A stretch of 64,000 nucleotides of DNA from Saccharococcus thermophilus (GTDB lineage: Bacteria; Bacillota; Bacilli; Bacillales; Anoxybacillaceae): contig NZ_JAASRS010000001.1 in NCBI RefSeq assembly GCF_011761475.1, positions 620,001-684,000 of the forward strand. Reading direction: 5' to 3'. Below the pieces are notes generated by a model. That model searched no databases and was not told the DNA's origin. It worked only from the letters and a program-made list of their open reading frames with translations. This document shows, in pieces, positions 27,345 through 37,084 of this stretch; the first letter of the stretch is position 1, and every line of letters starts with the position of its first letter. The position numbers were made by a program, and so were the translations under genes.

Positions 27345-27938
27345 ATGACAAGTGTACGCCAGGATGCATGGACGCAAGAGGAAGATTTGCTATTAGCGGA
27401 AGTGGTCTTGCGCTATATTCGCGAAGGTGGCACACAGCTTCAAGCCTTTGAAGAAGTAGGGCGGCGTTTGTCGCGAACGGCAGCTGCGTGCGGTTTTCGC
27501 TGGAATTCTTATGTGCGAAAGCAGTATAAAGAAGAAATTGAGCTGGCAAAAAGGCAGCGAAAGGAGCGCAAAAAAGTAGCGTCATCTAATGAAGATAAGG
27601 GACAAAAGCAGGCAGAAGCAATACTAGAGAAAAACTTAACATGGTCCGATGTGATCACCTTTTTGCAAACATATGGGCAAAAGGCGCGTGACTGGCAAAG
27701 AATAGCAGATGAAAACAGAGCCTTGAAGAAAGATATGGAGCAATTGCAACAAATGGTTACGAAATTACAGACGGAGAAAGAGACGCTGCAAAAAGAACTA
27801 TCGGCCATTCAAGCAGAGTATAAAACGTTGCTTGCCATTATGGAACGCGCGCGAAAAATGATTGTGCTTGAAGAGCAGGGGCAAAAAGAAAAAAAAGACG
27901 AACACGAGCAAAATCTCGTCCCGGAAAACGCAGAGTAG
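27345..27938 (+). CDS. ylbO: RsfA-family sporulation transcription regulator (YlbO type)
   Basis: 197 residues. The N-terminus is a Myb/SANT-like DNA-binding domain ([23 protein letters not shown], then [18 protein letters not shown]). The C-terminal half is a long coiled coil (about 115-175, [22 protein letters not shown]). RsfA-type proteins tune compartment-specific genes in sporulation. Behind it is a strong terminator. Its ribosome site is AGGGGGGGAAG. Confidence 0.82.
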   Translation: MTSVRQDAWTQEEDLLLAEVVLRYIREGGTQLQAFEEVGRRLSRTAAACGFRWNSYVRKQYKEEIELAKRQRKERKKVASSNEDKGQKQAEAILEKNLTWSDVITFLQTYGQKARDWQRIADENRALKKDMEQLQQMVTKLQTEKETLQKELSAIQAEYKTLLAIMERARKMIVLEEQGQKEKKDEHEQNLVPENAE

Positions 27939-27941
27939 CCA

Positions 27942-27975
27942 AAAAAGCTGACGTTCTCGTCAGCTTTTTTTCTTA
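27942..27975 (+). terminator. Terminator after ylbO
   Basis: AAAAAGCTGACG/CGTCAGCTTTTT with a 4-base loop, then TTC. Confidence 0.9.
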
Positions 27976-28041
27976 ACGGAGGAAGCGCTTGTTTGCTAAA
28001 ATAGGACTAACATGAATTAGTTGGAAAGCGGAGGGAATGTT

Positions 28042-28941
28042 GTGAGAATTGGCATTGTCGGCGGTGGAGCGATCGGTTTGTTAGTCGCCGCATATTTAGG
28101 CAAAGAATATGAAGTCACTGTGTACACAAGGCGAGCGCTGCAAGCAAAGCGATTAATGGATGAGGGTTTGCTGCTTGAAAAAAAAGGGGAAACGACATGC
28201 ATTTCTCTGCGGGCGATGCCGTTTGCCCAAGCAGCCATTCATGATGATATTGTGTTTGTCACGGTGAAACAGTACGATATGGAGGCCGTCCTTGACAGCA
28301 AAGATCGGTTTCAACATGTTCGCAACGTCGTATTTTTACAAAATGGAATGGGGCATGTGGAAAAGCTAGCTTCTTTTGCCGAAAAAAATGTGATTGTCGG
28401 TGTGGTGGAGCATGGCGCAATAAAGCGGGACGACCGTACTGTAGAGCATACCGGAATTGGAAAAATTGTGCTAGCAAGCTTATATGGCACATTGCAAGAC
28501 GTTGTTCCTCTAGCAGCAACATGTATTCCTGATTTTTCGTTTGAAATTGCTGATGACTGGGAGCAAATGCTAGTAAAAAAATTGATTGTTAATGCCGTCA
28601 TTAATCCATTGACGGCACTTTTACGCGTTCCAAACGGAAAGTTGCTGCAAGTGGCGCCGTATTACGAAATGATGAAACTGTTGTTTTCCGAATTGCAACA
28701 AGTATTGCCAATTAAGGACCGTGAGGCGGCATGGAAGCATATTGTGAGCATTTGTCAAAAAACGGCCAAAAATTATTCATCGATGTTGATGGATATTGCA
28801 CAACAGCGCAAAACGGAAGTGGACGCTATTTTGGGATATGTGTTAAAAAAAGGGGACGAACTTGGCCTATCGCTGCCGCTTGTGCGATTTTTGTTTTATG
28901 CGGTAAAGGGGATGGAGGAAGGAGGAGAAAAAAATGGGTGA
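28042..28941 (+). CDS. panE: 2-dehydropantoate 2-reductase
   Basis: 299 residues, GTG start 7 bp after GCGGAGGG. RIGIVGGGAIGLLVAAYL is the NADP Rossmann motif; VTVKQYDM, FLQNGMGH and the ketopantoate Lys/Asn region (MLVKKLIVNAVINPLTALL) match the family. It makes pantoate for CoA synthesis. The next gene starts 8 bp before its stop, so they are coupled. Confidence 0.87.
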   Translation: MRIGIVGGGAIGLLVAAYLGKEYEVTVYTRRALQAKRLMDEGLLLEKKGETTCISLRAMPFAQAAIHDDIVFVTVKQYDMEAVLDSKDRFQHVRNVVFLQNGMGHVEKLASFAEKNVIVGVVEHGAIKRDDRTVEHTGIGKIVLASLYGTLQDVVPLAATCIPDFSFEIADDWEQMLVKKLIVNAVINPLTALLRVPNGKLLQVAPYYEMMKLLFSELQQVLPIKDREAAWKHIVSICQKTAKNYSSMLMDIAQQRKTEVDAILGYVLKKGDELGLSLPLVRFLFYAVKGMEEGGEKNG

Positions 28942-29320
28942 GCTGCTGGCCCGGCTGATCGCGACATTTGTCACGGTGCCATTATTCGCCTTTTTCTTTG
29001 TCTATTTCTGCGCACGCAAGGTATGGAAAAGAAAACGAAAATCGTTCTACGCAGCGGTAAACGTGTCTACGCTTTTTTTTATTGTTGCTGTTCACTATTT
29101 GCTTATCATTTTGTCGGGAAAATCGTATTTATTGTATATTATTCTCTTTTTATTAGTGATGCATATGTTGATTGCGATCGGATATTGGAGGAAAAAAGCA
29201 GATTTTCATTTGGTCCCGGTTTTCCGGCTGTTTTGGCGGGCGAGTTTTCTATTGTTTTCCTCGCTTTATGTCGGTTTGCTTGTCTATGGCATGGTGACGA
29301 GAGTACTGGCTAATTTGTAA
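28934..29320 (+). CDS. DUF3397 family membrane protein
   Basis: 128 residues with four hydrophobic spans (about 5-25, 37-57, 60-80 and 97-120) and a basic loop RKVWKRKRKS. It matches the DUF3397 family found before bshC or mraZ in Bacillaceae; function unknown. It overlaps panE by 8 bp. Confidence 0.75.
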   Translation: MGELLARLIATFVTVPLFAFFFVYFCARKVWKRKRKSFYAAVNVSTLFFIVAVHYLLIILSGKSYLLYIILFLLVMHMLIAIGYWRKKADFHLVPVFRLFWRASFLLFSSLYVGLLVYGMVTRVLANL

Positions 29321-29373
29321 AGAAAAACGGCGGATAGTAGTGAGCAACTATTTTTTCATTTACCAAAAAGAAA

Positions 29374-29382
29374 TGCTATACT
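29374..29382 (+). promoter_or_regulatory. Candidate extended -10 promoter of bshC
   Basis: TGCTATACT, an extended -10 element, 38 bp before the bshC ATG. The -35 region is weak. Confidence 0.4.
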
Positions 29383-29420
29383 CATGAAAGAACATACATA
29401 AAGAAAGGGAGTTTTTTCAC

Positions 29421-31049
29421 ATGGAAGTTCGCGAGGTTCCTTTGGCGGCTACTACACCGTTAGCAACCGATTACATAAATGGTACTTTTCCAACAGAAAA
29501 AGGCTTTTCTTATTCGCTCGAAGCGGAGAATGTGTTCCGGAGGCGGCTTTCTGACATAAAAGAAAGAACGTATTCCCGCCGCGAGCTAGTGTCCTATTTG
29601 CGTTCCTATCATAAGCAGTTTTCGGCAAGCGTCAAAACGATGGAGAATATCGAAAAACTGCTTGATCCAGAAAGCGTAGTGGTTGTTGGAGGGCAACAAG
29701 CGGGACTGTTGACCGGTCCGCTTTATACCATTTACAAAATCATTACAATCATCCAGCTTGCGAAAGAGCAAGAAAGGCAATTAGGAGTGCCGGTTGTCCC
29801 GCTTTTTTGGATTGCCGGTGAAGATCATGATATCGCCGAAGTCAATCACGTGTACGTTAGTGAAGGCGGGAAAATGAAAAAATACGTTTATCCTCACCTC
29901 CCACAGGAAAAACGTATGGTGGCGGATGTGCCGCTAGACCGTCAAAGCGGTTATGAATGGATTGCTAATGTTGTCAAAACATACGGGGAAACAGAGACGA
30001 CCAATAAGCTGCTCGATTTTCTATTCCAATGTTTGGATGAATCGCAAACATTTGTCGACTTTTTCGCTTCAATCGTTTTGCGTCTATTTGCTTCGGAAGG
30101 TTTGGTTGTGCTGAATGCGGCCGATGCCGGGTTGCGCGCGCTTGAGGGTGACTTTTTTGCTGCTTTGATCGAGCGCCATCGCGATGTAACGGCTGCCGTG
30201 CTGCAAAAACAAGCAGAGCTTCGCGAGCTCGGATATCAACAGATGCTCGATATCCATCCACATTCCGCCAATTTATTTTATTATGATGGACGGGAACGTT
30301 GGCTGCTTGAATATGATCCGCAGAAAGAGATGTTTTGCAGTAAAAAAGGAGAAGTCCTGTTTGCGAAAGAGGAATTGATGCAACTGGCCAAAACAAAGCC
30401 GGCACATCTAAGCAATAATGTCGTAACCCGCCCGCTTATGCAAGAATTTTTGCTGCCGACGCTGGCGTTTGTGGCCGGGCCTGGAGAAATCGCTTACTGG
30501 GCTGAGCTGAAAGGGACGTTCTCCATCTTTGGTTTACAAATGCCACCTGTTGTTCCACGCCTTCATATGACGATTGTTGAGCGCTCCATCCAAACCGATC
30601 TAGCCGACATCGGCATTGATATTATGGATGTGCTCAACGGACGGATCGAAACGGTAAAACAACAATGGCTGGCGGAAAAAACCCGTTATCCGCTTGAAGA
30701 CATATTCGCGAAAGCGAAGGAGGAAATCGAGGAGATTCACCGCCCGCTGAGGGAAATCGGTATGGAAATTGACCGCGGATTAGCGGGAGTGTTGGCGAAA
30801 AATGCTACTCTTGTGCAGGCACAAATCGATTTTCTTCAGCAAACGTTGCAGCGGGCGTTAATGAGGAAATATGAAGTGCAATTACAAAAATTTTTGCGAG
30901 TGGAAATGGCATTAAGACCGAATAAAGCGCCGCAGGAACGGATTTGGAACATTTTCTATTACATTAACAAATACGGATTTGGTTTTGTAGAAAAACTTTT
31001 TCAATGGAATGACCATTGGAACGGAATGCATAAAATTGTATATATATAA
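29421..31049 (+). CDS. bshC: Putative cysteine ligase BshC (bacillithiol synthesis)
   Basis: 542 residues, the expected length. GGQQAGLLTGPLYTIYKIITII and PLFWIAGEDHDIAEVNH are the family nucleotide and HxGH-like sites, and RPHMT-like and coiled-coil segments follow. It adds cysteine to GlcN-malate in the last step of bacillithiol synthesis. It stands, as in B. subtilis (yllA), just before the dcw cluster and has its own terminator. Confidence 0.93.
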   Translation: MEVREVPLAATTPLATDYINGTFPTEKGFSYSLEAENVFRRRLSDIKERTYSRRELVSYLRSYHKQFSASVKTMENIEKLLDPESVVVVGGQQAGLLTGPLYTIYKIITIIQLAKEQERQLGVPVVPLFWIAGEDHDIAEVNHVYVSEGGKMKKYVYPHLPQEKRMVADVPLDRQSGYEWIANVVKTYGETETTNKLLDFLFQCLDESQTFVDFFASIVLRLFASEGLVVLNAADAGLRALEGDFFAALIERHRDVTAAVLQKQAELRELGYQQMLDIHPHSANLFYYDGRERWLLEYDPQKEMFCSKKGEVLFAKEELMQLAKTKPAHLSNNVVTRPLMQEFLLPTLAFVAGPGEIAYWAELKGTFSIFGLQMPPVVPRLHMTIVERSIQTDLADIGIDIMDVLNGRIETVKQQWLAEKTRYPLEDIFAKAKEEIEEIHRPLREIGMEIDRGLAGVLAKNATLVQAQIDFLQQTLQRALMRKYEVQLQKFLRVEMALRPNKAPQERIWNIFYYINKYGFGFVEKLFQWNDHWNGMHKIVYI

Positions 31050-31076
31050 GGCTTTTTCAAAGAAAAAGTCGAAAAG

Positions 31077-31111
31077 AAAAATCCTGTTTGTTGCAGGATT
31101 TTTTTTTATTA
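31077..31111 (+). terminator. Terminator after bshC
   Basis: AAAAATCCTG/CAGGATTTTT around a 7-base loop, followed by more T. Confidence 0.82.
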
Positions 31112-31362
31112 GAATGAATAAATAGTTACACCATACAATTGATGGAAAAAAAGTAAAATAAAAACGTATGTTCGCAATGATAAGGGTTACGCCGAAATAT
31201 GACAAAAACAAACAGAAGAAGACGTGTTTTTACAAAAAAAGCTAAAATTTTGTTAGGTTTTGCGGTATAATAAATAAACGATCGCCCTGTTAGAAATGAG
31301 ACAAGCTATGCTGCGATGAGGCGGATCAATACGCAGCAATGAGTGATAAAGGTGGTGAACAT
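31112..31362 (+). promoter_or_regulatory. Leader region of the dcw cluster, without mraZ
   Basis: No gene. A TATAAT at 31266-31271 about 90 bp before rsmH is a possible -10 with a weak -35 (TAAAAT). In relatives this position holds the 430-bp mraZ gene; I find no trace of it in any frame. AAAGGTGGTGA (31349-31359) is the rsmH ribosome site. Confidence 0.5.
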
Positions 31363-32295
31363 GTGTTTCAACATACAACCGTACTATTAAAAGAAGCAGT
31401 AGATGGGCTTTGTATCAAACCGGATGGAACTTATGTCGACTGCACGCTTGGCGGCGGCGGGCATAGCGAGTATTTGCTTTCGCAATTGTCAGAAAAAGGC
31501 CGTTTATTTGCCTTTGATCAAGATGATATGGCCATCGCACATGCGCGAAAACGGTTAGCCCGTTACGAGAAACAAGTAACGTTTATTCATAGAAACTTTC
31601 GTTTTTTGCAAGAGGAACTGGCGGCGCGCGGAGTGGAAGAAGTAGACGGGATTTTATTTGATTTAGGAGTGTCTTCGCCGCAGCTGGATATACCGGAGCG
31701 AGGGTTTAGCTATCACTATGATGCGCCATTGGATATGCGGATGAACCGCGAACAATCGTTAACGGCGTATGACATCGTCAACCATTGGCCGTATGAAAAG
31801 CTGGTCCATATCTTTTTTCATTATGGTGAGGAAAAATTTTCGAAACAGGTGGCGCGAAAAATTGAAGAAGTGCGCAAAGAAAGGCGAATTGAAACGACGG
31901 GAGAACTAGTAAACATCATTAAAGAAGCGATTCCGGCGCCAGCGAGACGGAGCGGAGGACATCCTGCGAAACGAATTTTTCAGGCGATCCGCATCGCTGT
32001 CAACGATGAGTTGCAAGCATTTAAAGAAGCGATTGCACAGGCGATTGATTTATTAAAACGCGGTGGAAGAATTAGTGTGATTACGTTTCACTCGTTAGAA
32101 GACCGGATTTGTAAAGTGGCTTTTAAAGAAGCAAGCCAAGGTCCACAGCTTCCTCCCGGACTTCCGCTTATTCCTGATCAGCACCGCCCCGTACTAAAAA
32201 TGATTACGAAAAAGCCGATCGTTCCTTCCGAAGAAGAAGTGGAACAAAACCATCGGGCGCGCTCTGCGAAGTTGCGCATCGCCGAAAAGCTATAA
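31363..32295 (+). CDS. rsmH: 16S rRNA (cytosine1402-N4)-methyltransferase RsmH
   Basis: 310 residues from GTG 31363 (family start [13 protein letters not shown]), behind AAAGGTGGTGA; an ATG-like start further up would add eight foreign residues. [13 protein letters not shown] binds [13 protein letters not shown] and [15 protein letters not shown] are family signatures. It methylates C1402 in the ribosome P-site. It is here the first gene of the dcw cluster. Confidence 0.94.
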   Translation: MFQHTTVLLKEAVDGLCIKPDGTYVDCTLGGGGHSEYLLSQLSEKGRLFAFDQDDMAIAHARKRLARYEKQVTFIHRNFRFLQEELAARGVEEVDGILFDLGVSSPQLDIPERGFSYHYDAPLDMRMNREQSLTAYDIVNHWPYEKLVHIFFHYGEEKFSKQVARKIEEVRKERRIETTGELVNIIKEAIPAPARRSGGHPAKRIFQAIRIAVNDELQAFKEAIAQAIDLLKRGGRISVITFHSLEDRICKVAFKEASQGPQLPPGLPLIPDQHRPVLKMITKKPIVPSEEEVEQNHRARSAKLRIAEKL

Positions 32296-32369
32296 ACAAA
32301 AAAGCTTCCATCTATCGCCGGTATGAAAGAAAAAGAAGATAAAACATTTATAAACAGGAGGGAAAAAGA

Positions 32370-32723
32370 ATGAACAATACAGCGGTAAAAATTCACGAAC
32401 AGCAGCGCCCATCGTCGCGTCCCCATACGAGAAAACAACGAAAGCTGCGCATTCGTTTTACGTTAGGGGAAAAGCTTTTGTTTCTCTCGTTTTGCCTGTT
32501 TGTTTTGTACACGGCTGTACATATGGTGTCCAACCAAGTGAAGATTTATCAAACGAACAAAGAAATTCAAAAGCTGGAAGAAGCGATTCAAGAACAGCAA
32601 AAACAAAACCGTGATTTATATGTCGAAGTGCAACAATTAAGCACGTACGAACGGATTTTGCAAAAGGCGAAAGAGCTCGGCCTCTCGTTAAACGAAAACA
32701 ATGTAAAAGTTGTACAGGAATGA
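32370..32723 (+). CDS. ftsL: Cell division protein FtsL
   Basis: 117 residues: a basic cytoplasmic start, one membrane span (about 32-52, LLFLSFCLFVLYTAVHMV) and an extracellular leucine-zipper-like coiled coil (IYQTNKEIQKLEEAIQEQ onward). It joins DivIB and DivIC in the septal complex. Its stop is followed after 6 bp by the pbpB start. Confidence 0.9.
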   Translation: MNNTAVKIHEQQRPSSRPHTRKQRKLRIRFTLGEKLLFLSFCLFVLYTAVHMVSNQVKIYQTNKEIQKLEEAIQEQQKQNRDLYVEVQQLSTYERILQKAKELGLSLNENNVKVVQE

Positions 32724-32729
32724 TTGCCG

Positions 32730-34943
32730 ATGGATATGAAAAAGCATAAAAATACACATAAAGGAGCAGCTGTATTATTTTTCCTATTCGGTCTGCTCTT
32801 TTTTGTGTTATTTGCCCGTTTTATTCAGCTACAAGTAACGGGAGTCGCCGATGGCCAGGTGTTGGCAGTGAAGGCGGAAGAAAAATACAAACAGAAACGG
32901 ACGCTTGATGCAAAACGCGGAACCATTTTTGACCGGAACGGCGAGGTGCTTGCGGAGGATGTGCCGTCCTATACCGTTGTTGCTATTCTTGACCCTAAGA
33001 TGACGATCGATCCTAAGCATCCAAGACATGTTGTCGATCCGCACAGGACCGCCCAAAAGCTGGCTCCGTTGTTAAACATGGGGGTCGATGAAGTCGAGAA
33101 GATTTTAACGAAAAATGCCAAACAAGTGGAATTTGGCTCCCATGGGCGAAATATTAGTTATGAGCTAAAGCAAAAAATTGAGGCGCTCCATCTTCCAGGA
33201 ATCGGATTTATCCGTGATACAAAACGGTTTTATCCAAACGGGAATTTCGCTTCGTATGTCATTGGCTATGCACAAAAAATGGAGAACAACGAAACAGTCG
33301 GAAAAATGGGGCTTGAGAAAAAGTTGGATAAGTATTTGCGTGAAAAGAACGGCTACGTTTCTTTTGCCGGAGATATAAACGGCTTCCGTCTGCCAAATAC
33401 GAAGGAAAAGATCGTTCCGCCTAATAACGGCGACAATGTATATTTAACAATTGACGGAAAAATTCAATCGTTTTTGGAAGATGCGATGAATGAGGTTGAA
33501 AAACAATATAGGCCGAAAAAAATCATTGCGATTGTCGCCGACCCAAAAACAGGAAAAATTTTAGCGATGGCGACAAGACCAAGCTTTGACCCGAATAAAC
33601 GCGATATTACCAACTATTTTAACGATGCGATTTCGTATCCGTATGAGCCGGGATCGACGATGAAAATTTTTACGCTTGCTGCCGCGATTAATGAAGGGGT
33701 GTATAACGGCAATGAGCAATACCACTCCGGTGCCTATAAAGTAGGACCGAATGTTATCCGCGACCATAATAAAGTAGGCTGGGGAACGATTACATTTAAC
33801 GAGGGCGTCCAGCGTTCCTCCAATGTCGCTTTTGCGATTTTAGTCAAAGAAAAGCTCGGAGAAGACCGCTTTTTGCAATATTTGCACCGGTTTCACTTTG
33901 ACCAAAAAACTGGCATTGATCTTCCTGGAGAAGCGGTAGGACAAATTCATTATCGCTATCCGATTGAGCGGATTACAACCGGGTTCGGACAAGGGACGTC
34001 AGTAACGCCAATTCAGCAAATTCAGGCGGCTACCGCGATCGCTAACGGCGGAAAAATGATGAAACCGTATGTGATTGACCGTATCGTTGATCCCGATACG
34101 GGAAAGGTCATAATGAAACACGAGCCGGAAGTGGTCGGCCAACCGATTACGGAAGATACGGCGCATAAAGTGTTAGATATATTGGAAACGGTCGTTACTT
34201 CCGAGCATGGGACGGGGCGTCCATATCAAATCGAAGGCTACCGGGTGGCCGGAAAAACGGGAACGGCGCAAATCCCATCACCGAATGGGGGATATTTAAT
34301 AGGCCGAGAAAATTATATTTTTTCCTTTTTGGGAATGGCTCCGAAAGAAGATCCTCGCCTCATTATGTATGTAGCCGTCCAGCAGCCGAAATTATCATAT
34401 ACAGAGACGGGCGCTGCACCGGTTTCTCGTATTTTTACGAGCGTGATGAAAAACAGTCTGCAATATTTGCACATTCAGCCTTCGCCAAATCAGGATAAGA
34501 AGGTGAAGGAGCAAGCAGTTGGAATGGAAATAGCCTCTTATGTCGGCCGTTCGACAGAAGAAGCGGTGAAGGAGTTAAAAGAAAAAGGACTTATTCCGGT
34601 CGTCATCGGAAAAGGGCAGCAAATTGAAGAACATATACCGCGAGCGGGAGATCGCATTATCGCCAGAGAACGAGTCGTGCTAAAAACGGACGGCGAAGCG
34701 GTGATGCCGGATGTCCGCGGCTGGTCGCTGCGTGATGTCATGAAGGTAGCGGAACTTCTTGGGCTTCAGACTAGCGTGAAAGGAAACGGGTATGTGGTGA
34801 GCCAAAATATTCGCCCAGGGGCAATCGTTAAAAAAGGCGACTACTTAATTGTCGAACTGGCAGAGCCGCGCAAATGGGATGAAGCGGTAATGCAAAAACA
34901 AAAAGAAGCAGCGGATAGAAAAAGCGACGGTCCACAGGAGTAA
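32730..34943 (+). CDS. pbpB: Penicillin-binding protein 2B, septal transpeptidase
   Basis: 737 residues, starting at the ATG 10 bp after AGGA; a TTG two codons upstream touches the ftsL stop. It has an N-terminal membrane anchor, a PBP dimerisation domain (RGTIFDRNGEVLAEDVPSYT), a transpeptidase domain with the active S309 (PGSTMK), the SSN and GKTGTAQ motifs, and two C-terminal PASTA repeats. It cross-links septal murein with FtsW. Confidence 0.95.
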   Translation: MDMKKHKNTHKGAAVLFFLFGLLFFVLFARFIQLQVTGVADGQVLAVKAEEKYKQKRTLDAKRGTIFDRNGEVLAEDVPSYTVVAILDPKMTIDPKHPRHVVDPHRTAQKLAPLLNMGVDEVEKILTKNAKQVEFGSHGRNISYELKQKIEALHLPGIGFIRDTKRFYPNGNFASYVIGYAQKMENNETVGKMGLEKKLDKYLREKNGYVSFAGDINGFRLPNTKEKIVPPNNGDNVYLTIDGKIQSFLEDAMNEVEKQYRPKKIIAIVADPKTGKILAMATRPSFDPNKRDITNYFNDAISYPYEPGSTMKIFTLAAAINEGVYNGNEQYHSGAYKVGPNVIRDHNKVGWGTITFNEGVQRSSNVAFAILVKEKLGEDRFLQYLHRFHFDQKTGIDLPGEAVGQIHYRYPIERITTGFGQGTSVTPIQQIQAATAIANGGKMMKPYVIDRIVDPDTGKVIMKHEPEVVGQPITEDTAHKVLDILETVVTSEHGTGRPYQIEGYRVAGKTGTAQIPSPNGGYLIGRENYIFSFLGMAPKEDPRLIMYVAVQQPKLSYTETGAAPVSRIFTSVMKNSLQYLHIQPSPNQDKKVKEQAVGMEIASYVGRSTEEAVKELKEKGLIPVVIGKGQQIEEHIPRAGDRIIARERVVLKTDGEAVMPDVRGWSLRDVMKVAELLGLQTSVKGNGYVVSQNIRPGAIVKKGDYLIVELAEPRKWDEAVMQKQKEAADRKSDGPQE

Positions 34944-34953
34944 TTTCGGCCGT

Positions 34954-34981
34954 TCTATAATGGGGAGTACAAGCATATAGT
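34954..34981 (+). promoter_or_regulatory. Candidate SigE-type promoter of spoVD
   Basis: CATATAGT (34974-34981) differs from the SigE -10 consensus CATACAnT at one base, with TCTATAA 13 bp upstream as a weak -35. In B. subtilis spoVD has a SigE promoter at this place. Confidence 0.45.
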
Positions 34982-35014
34982 GGAACGAGCCCATCATAAA
35001 GGAGGTTCTGCTAT

Positions 35015-36958
35015 ATGCGCGTTTCCCATGTCACCGTGCGTAAACGGCTGATGGTTGTTTTGCTCGTTGGGGTGCTCATTTTTGCGATTATCGATATTCG
35101 CCTTGGCTATGTGCAATTTATATTAGGAAATACGCTGACTGAGCGGGCCAAAGATTCATGGAGCAGGAACATCCCGTTCGAACCGAAGCGCGGAGAAATT
35201 TTGGACCGCAACGGTGTTCCGCTTGCCACCAATATGAGCGCTCCGACCGTATACGTGATTCCGCGGCAAATTGAAAATCCGGCCGATACGGCAGAAAAGT
35301 TAGCGAAAGTGTTAAATGCGCCTGTCGAGAAGATATATAAACGTATTACGAAAAAAACGTCGATTGAACGCATTCCGGAAGGGAGAAAAATTTCAAACGA
35401 AAAAGCAAAAGAAATTCGCGCCCTCGGTTTAAAAGGAGTATATATTGCCGAGGATACGAAACGCTACTATCCGTTTGGCAGCTATTTGTCCCATGTGTTA
35501 GGATTCACCGGTATCGACAATCAAGGATTGACAGGACTGGAGCTTTATTACGATAAAGAATTGAGCGGTCAGCGTGGGTCGGTGCAATTTTATTCCGATG
35601 CGAAGGGAAAAAGGATGCCAAATATGACGGATGAATATACACCGCCGACAGACGGCTTGAATTTGATGCTGACGATTGATTCACGCATTCAAACGATTGT
35701 CGAGAGGGAACTCGACATTGCGGAAGCGAGGTATAATCCAGACGGCATTATTGCGATTGCCATGAACCCGAATACAGGGGAAATTTTGGCGATGTCGAGC
35801 CGGCCGACATTTGATCCGGCAAACTATCGCAATGTCCCTCAGGAAATTTACAACCGCAATTTGCCGATCTGGAGTACATATGAACCTGGATCAACATTTA
35901 AAATTATTACGCTGGCAGCAGCGTTAGAAGAAAAAAAAGTAAATTTATTAAGAGATCATTTCTATGACCCTGGATATGTCAAAGTGGCGGGTGCTACGCT
36001 GCGTTGCTGGAAAAGAGGAGGACATGGCAGTGAAACGTTTTTAGAGGTAGTACAAAACTCGTGCAACCCGGGTTTTGTCGAGCTCGGCGAGCGGGTTGGA
36101 AAGAAAAAATTGTTTGATTATATTAAGAAGTTTGGGTTTGGTGAAAAAACGGGAATTGATTTGCAAGGGGAAGGAACCGGCATTTTGTTTGATTTGAAAC
36201 GTGTAGGCCCGGTGGAACTGGCAACAACGGCATTTGGCCAAGGGGTATCGGTGACGCCGATCCAGCAAGTAGCGGCCGTTTCCGCAGCGGTCAACGGCGG
36301 AATTTTGTATACTCCATATATCGCCAAACAATGGATCGATCCAGAAACAGGAAAAGTGATTAGCCGCAATACGCCAAAAGAGAAGCGACGTGTTATTTCC
36401 GAGGAAACGTCCAAGCAAGTCCGTTATGCTTTAGAGAGCGTGGTCGCCCAGGGAACAGGGAGAGGCGCTTACGTGGAAGGATATCGGGTTGGCGGAAAAA
36501 CAGGAACGGCACAAAAAGCGAAAAATGGCCGCTATTTAAAAAATAACTATATCGTTTCCTTTATCGGATTCGCACCGGCAGACGACCCACAGCTTGTCGT
36601 GTATGTTGCCGTTGACAATCCGAAAGGCACCGTGCAATTTGGAGGCGTTGTTGCAGCACCGATTGTCGGAAAAATTATGGAAGACAGCTTGCGTGTGCTT
36701 GGCGTAAAACCGCGAAAAGAGCAACTAGAAAAAGAGCGGGCATGGAATGATCCGAAAATGATTGAAGTTCCGAATTTAATCGGTTTATCAAAAAAAGACT
36801 TGCAACAGCAGCTTTTTGACTTAAAATTAGATGTTAGTGGAGAAGGCGACGTTGTCGTGGAACAAGCCCCGGAGCCGGGGACAAAAGTAAAAGCTGGGGC
36901 AACGATCCGCGTTTATTTGGCGAAAAAGACGCCATCTTCGGAAGAAAAAACACAATAA
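35015..36958 (+). CDS. spoVD: Stage V sporulation protein D (class B PBP)
   Basis: 647 residues. Anchor (about 12-32), dimerisation domain (RGEILDRNGVPLATNMSAPT), transpeptidase with S293 (PGSTFK), SCN (VQNSCNPGF) and KTG (GGKTGTAQK), and one PASTA repeat at the end. It makes spore cortex murein together with SpoVE. The ribosome site AAAGGAGG is strong. It is a paralogue of the gene just upstream. Confidence 0.93.
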   Translation: MRVSHVTVRKRLMVVLLVGVLIFAIIDIRLGYVQFILGNTLTERAKDSWSRNIPFEPKRGEILDRNGVPLATNMSAPTVYVIPRQIENPADTAEKLAKVLNAPVEKIYKRITKKTSIERIPEGRKISNEKAKEIRALGLKGVYIAEDTKRYYPFGSYLSHVLGFTGIDNQGLTGLELYYDKELSGQRGSVQFYSDAKGKRMPNMTDEYTPPTDGLNLMLTIDSRIQTIVERELDIAEARYNPDGIIAIAMNPNTGEILAMSSRPTFDPANYRNVPQEIYNRNLPIWSTYEPGSTFKIITLAAALEEKKVNLLRDHFYDPGYVKVAGATLRCWKRGGHGSETFLEVVQNSCNPGFVELGERVGKKKLFDYIKKFGFGEKTGIDLQGEGTGILFDLKRVGPVELATTAFGQGVSVTPIQQVAAVSAAVNGGILYTPYIAKQWIDPETGKVISRNTPKEKRRVISEETSKQVRYALESVVAQGTGRGAYVEGYRVGGKTGTAQKAKNGRYLKNNYIVSFIGFAPADDPQLVVYVAVDNPKGTVQFGGVVAAPIVGKIMEDSLRVLGVKPRKEQLEKERAWNDPKMIEVPNLIGLSKKDLQQQLFDLKLDVSGEGDVVVEQAPEPGTKVKAGATIRVYLAKKTPSSEEKTQ

Positions 36959-36975
36959 AGCGTGGGATACATTTT

Positions 36976-37025
36976 AGGGGGCGGCTGATGCAAATCATCA
37001 TCGATTCTGTCTCGCCCCTTTTTCC
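36976..37025 (+). terminator. Candidate terminator between spoVD and murE
   Basis: AGGGGGCG pairs with CGCCCCT over a loop that has its own small GATG/CATC stem, followed by TTTTTCC. It may be partly read through, as murE has no obvious promoter. Confidence 0.5.
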
Positions 37026-37084
37026 GCTGCTTGTTTGTTTTCCGCTAGAAACGAACTATGATGAAGCGAAAGGGATGAACAATA

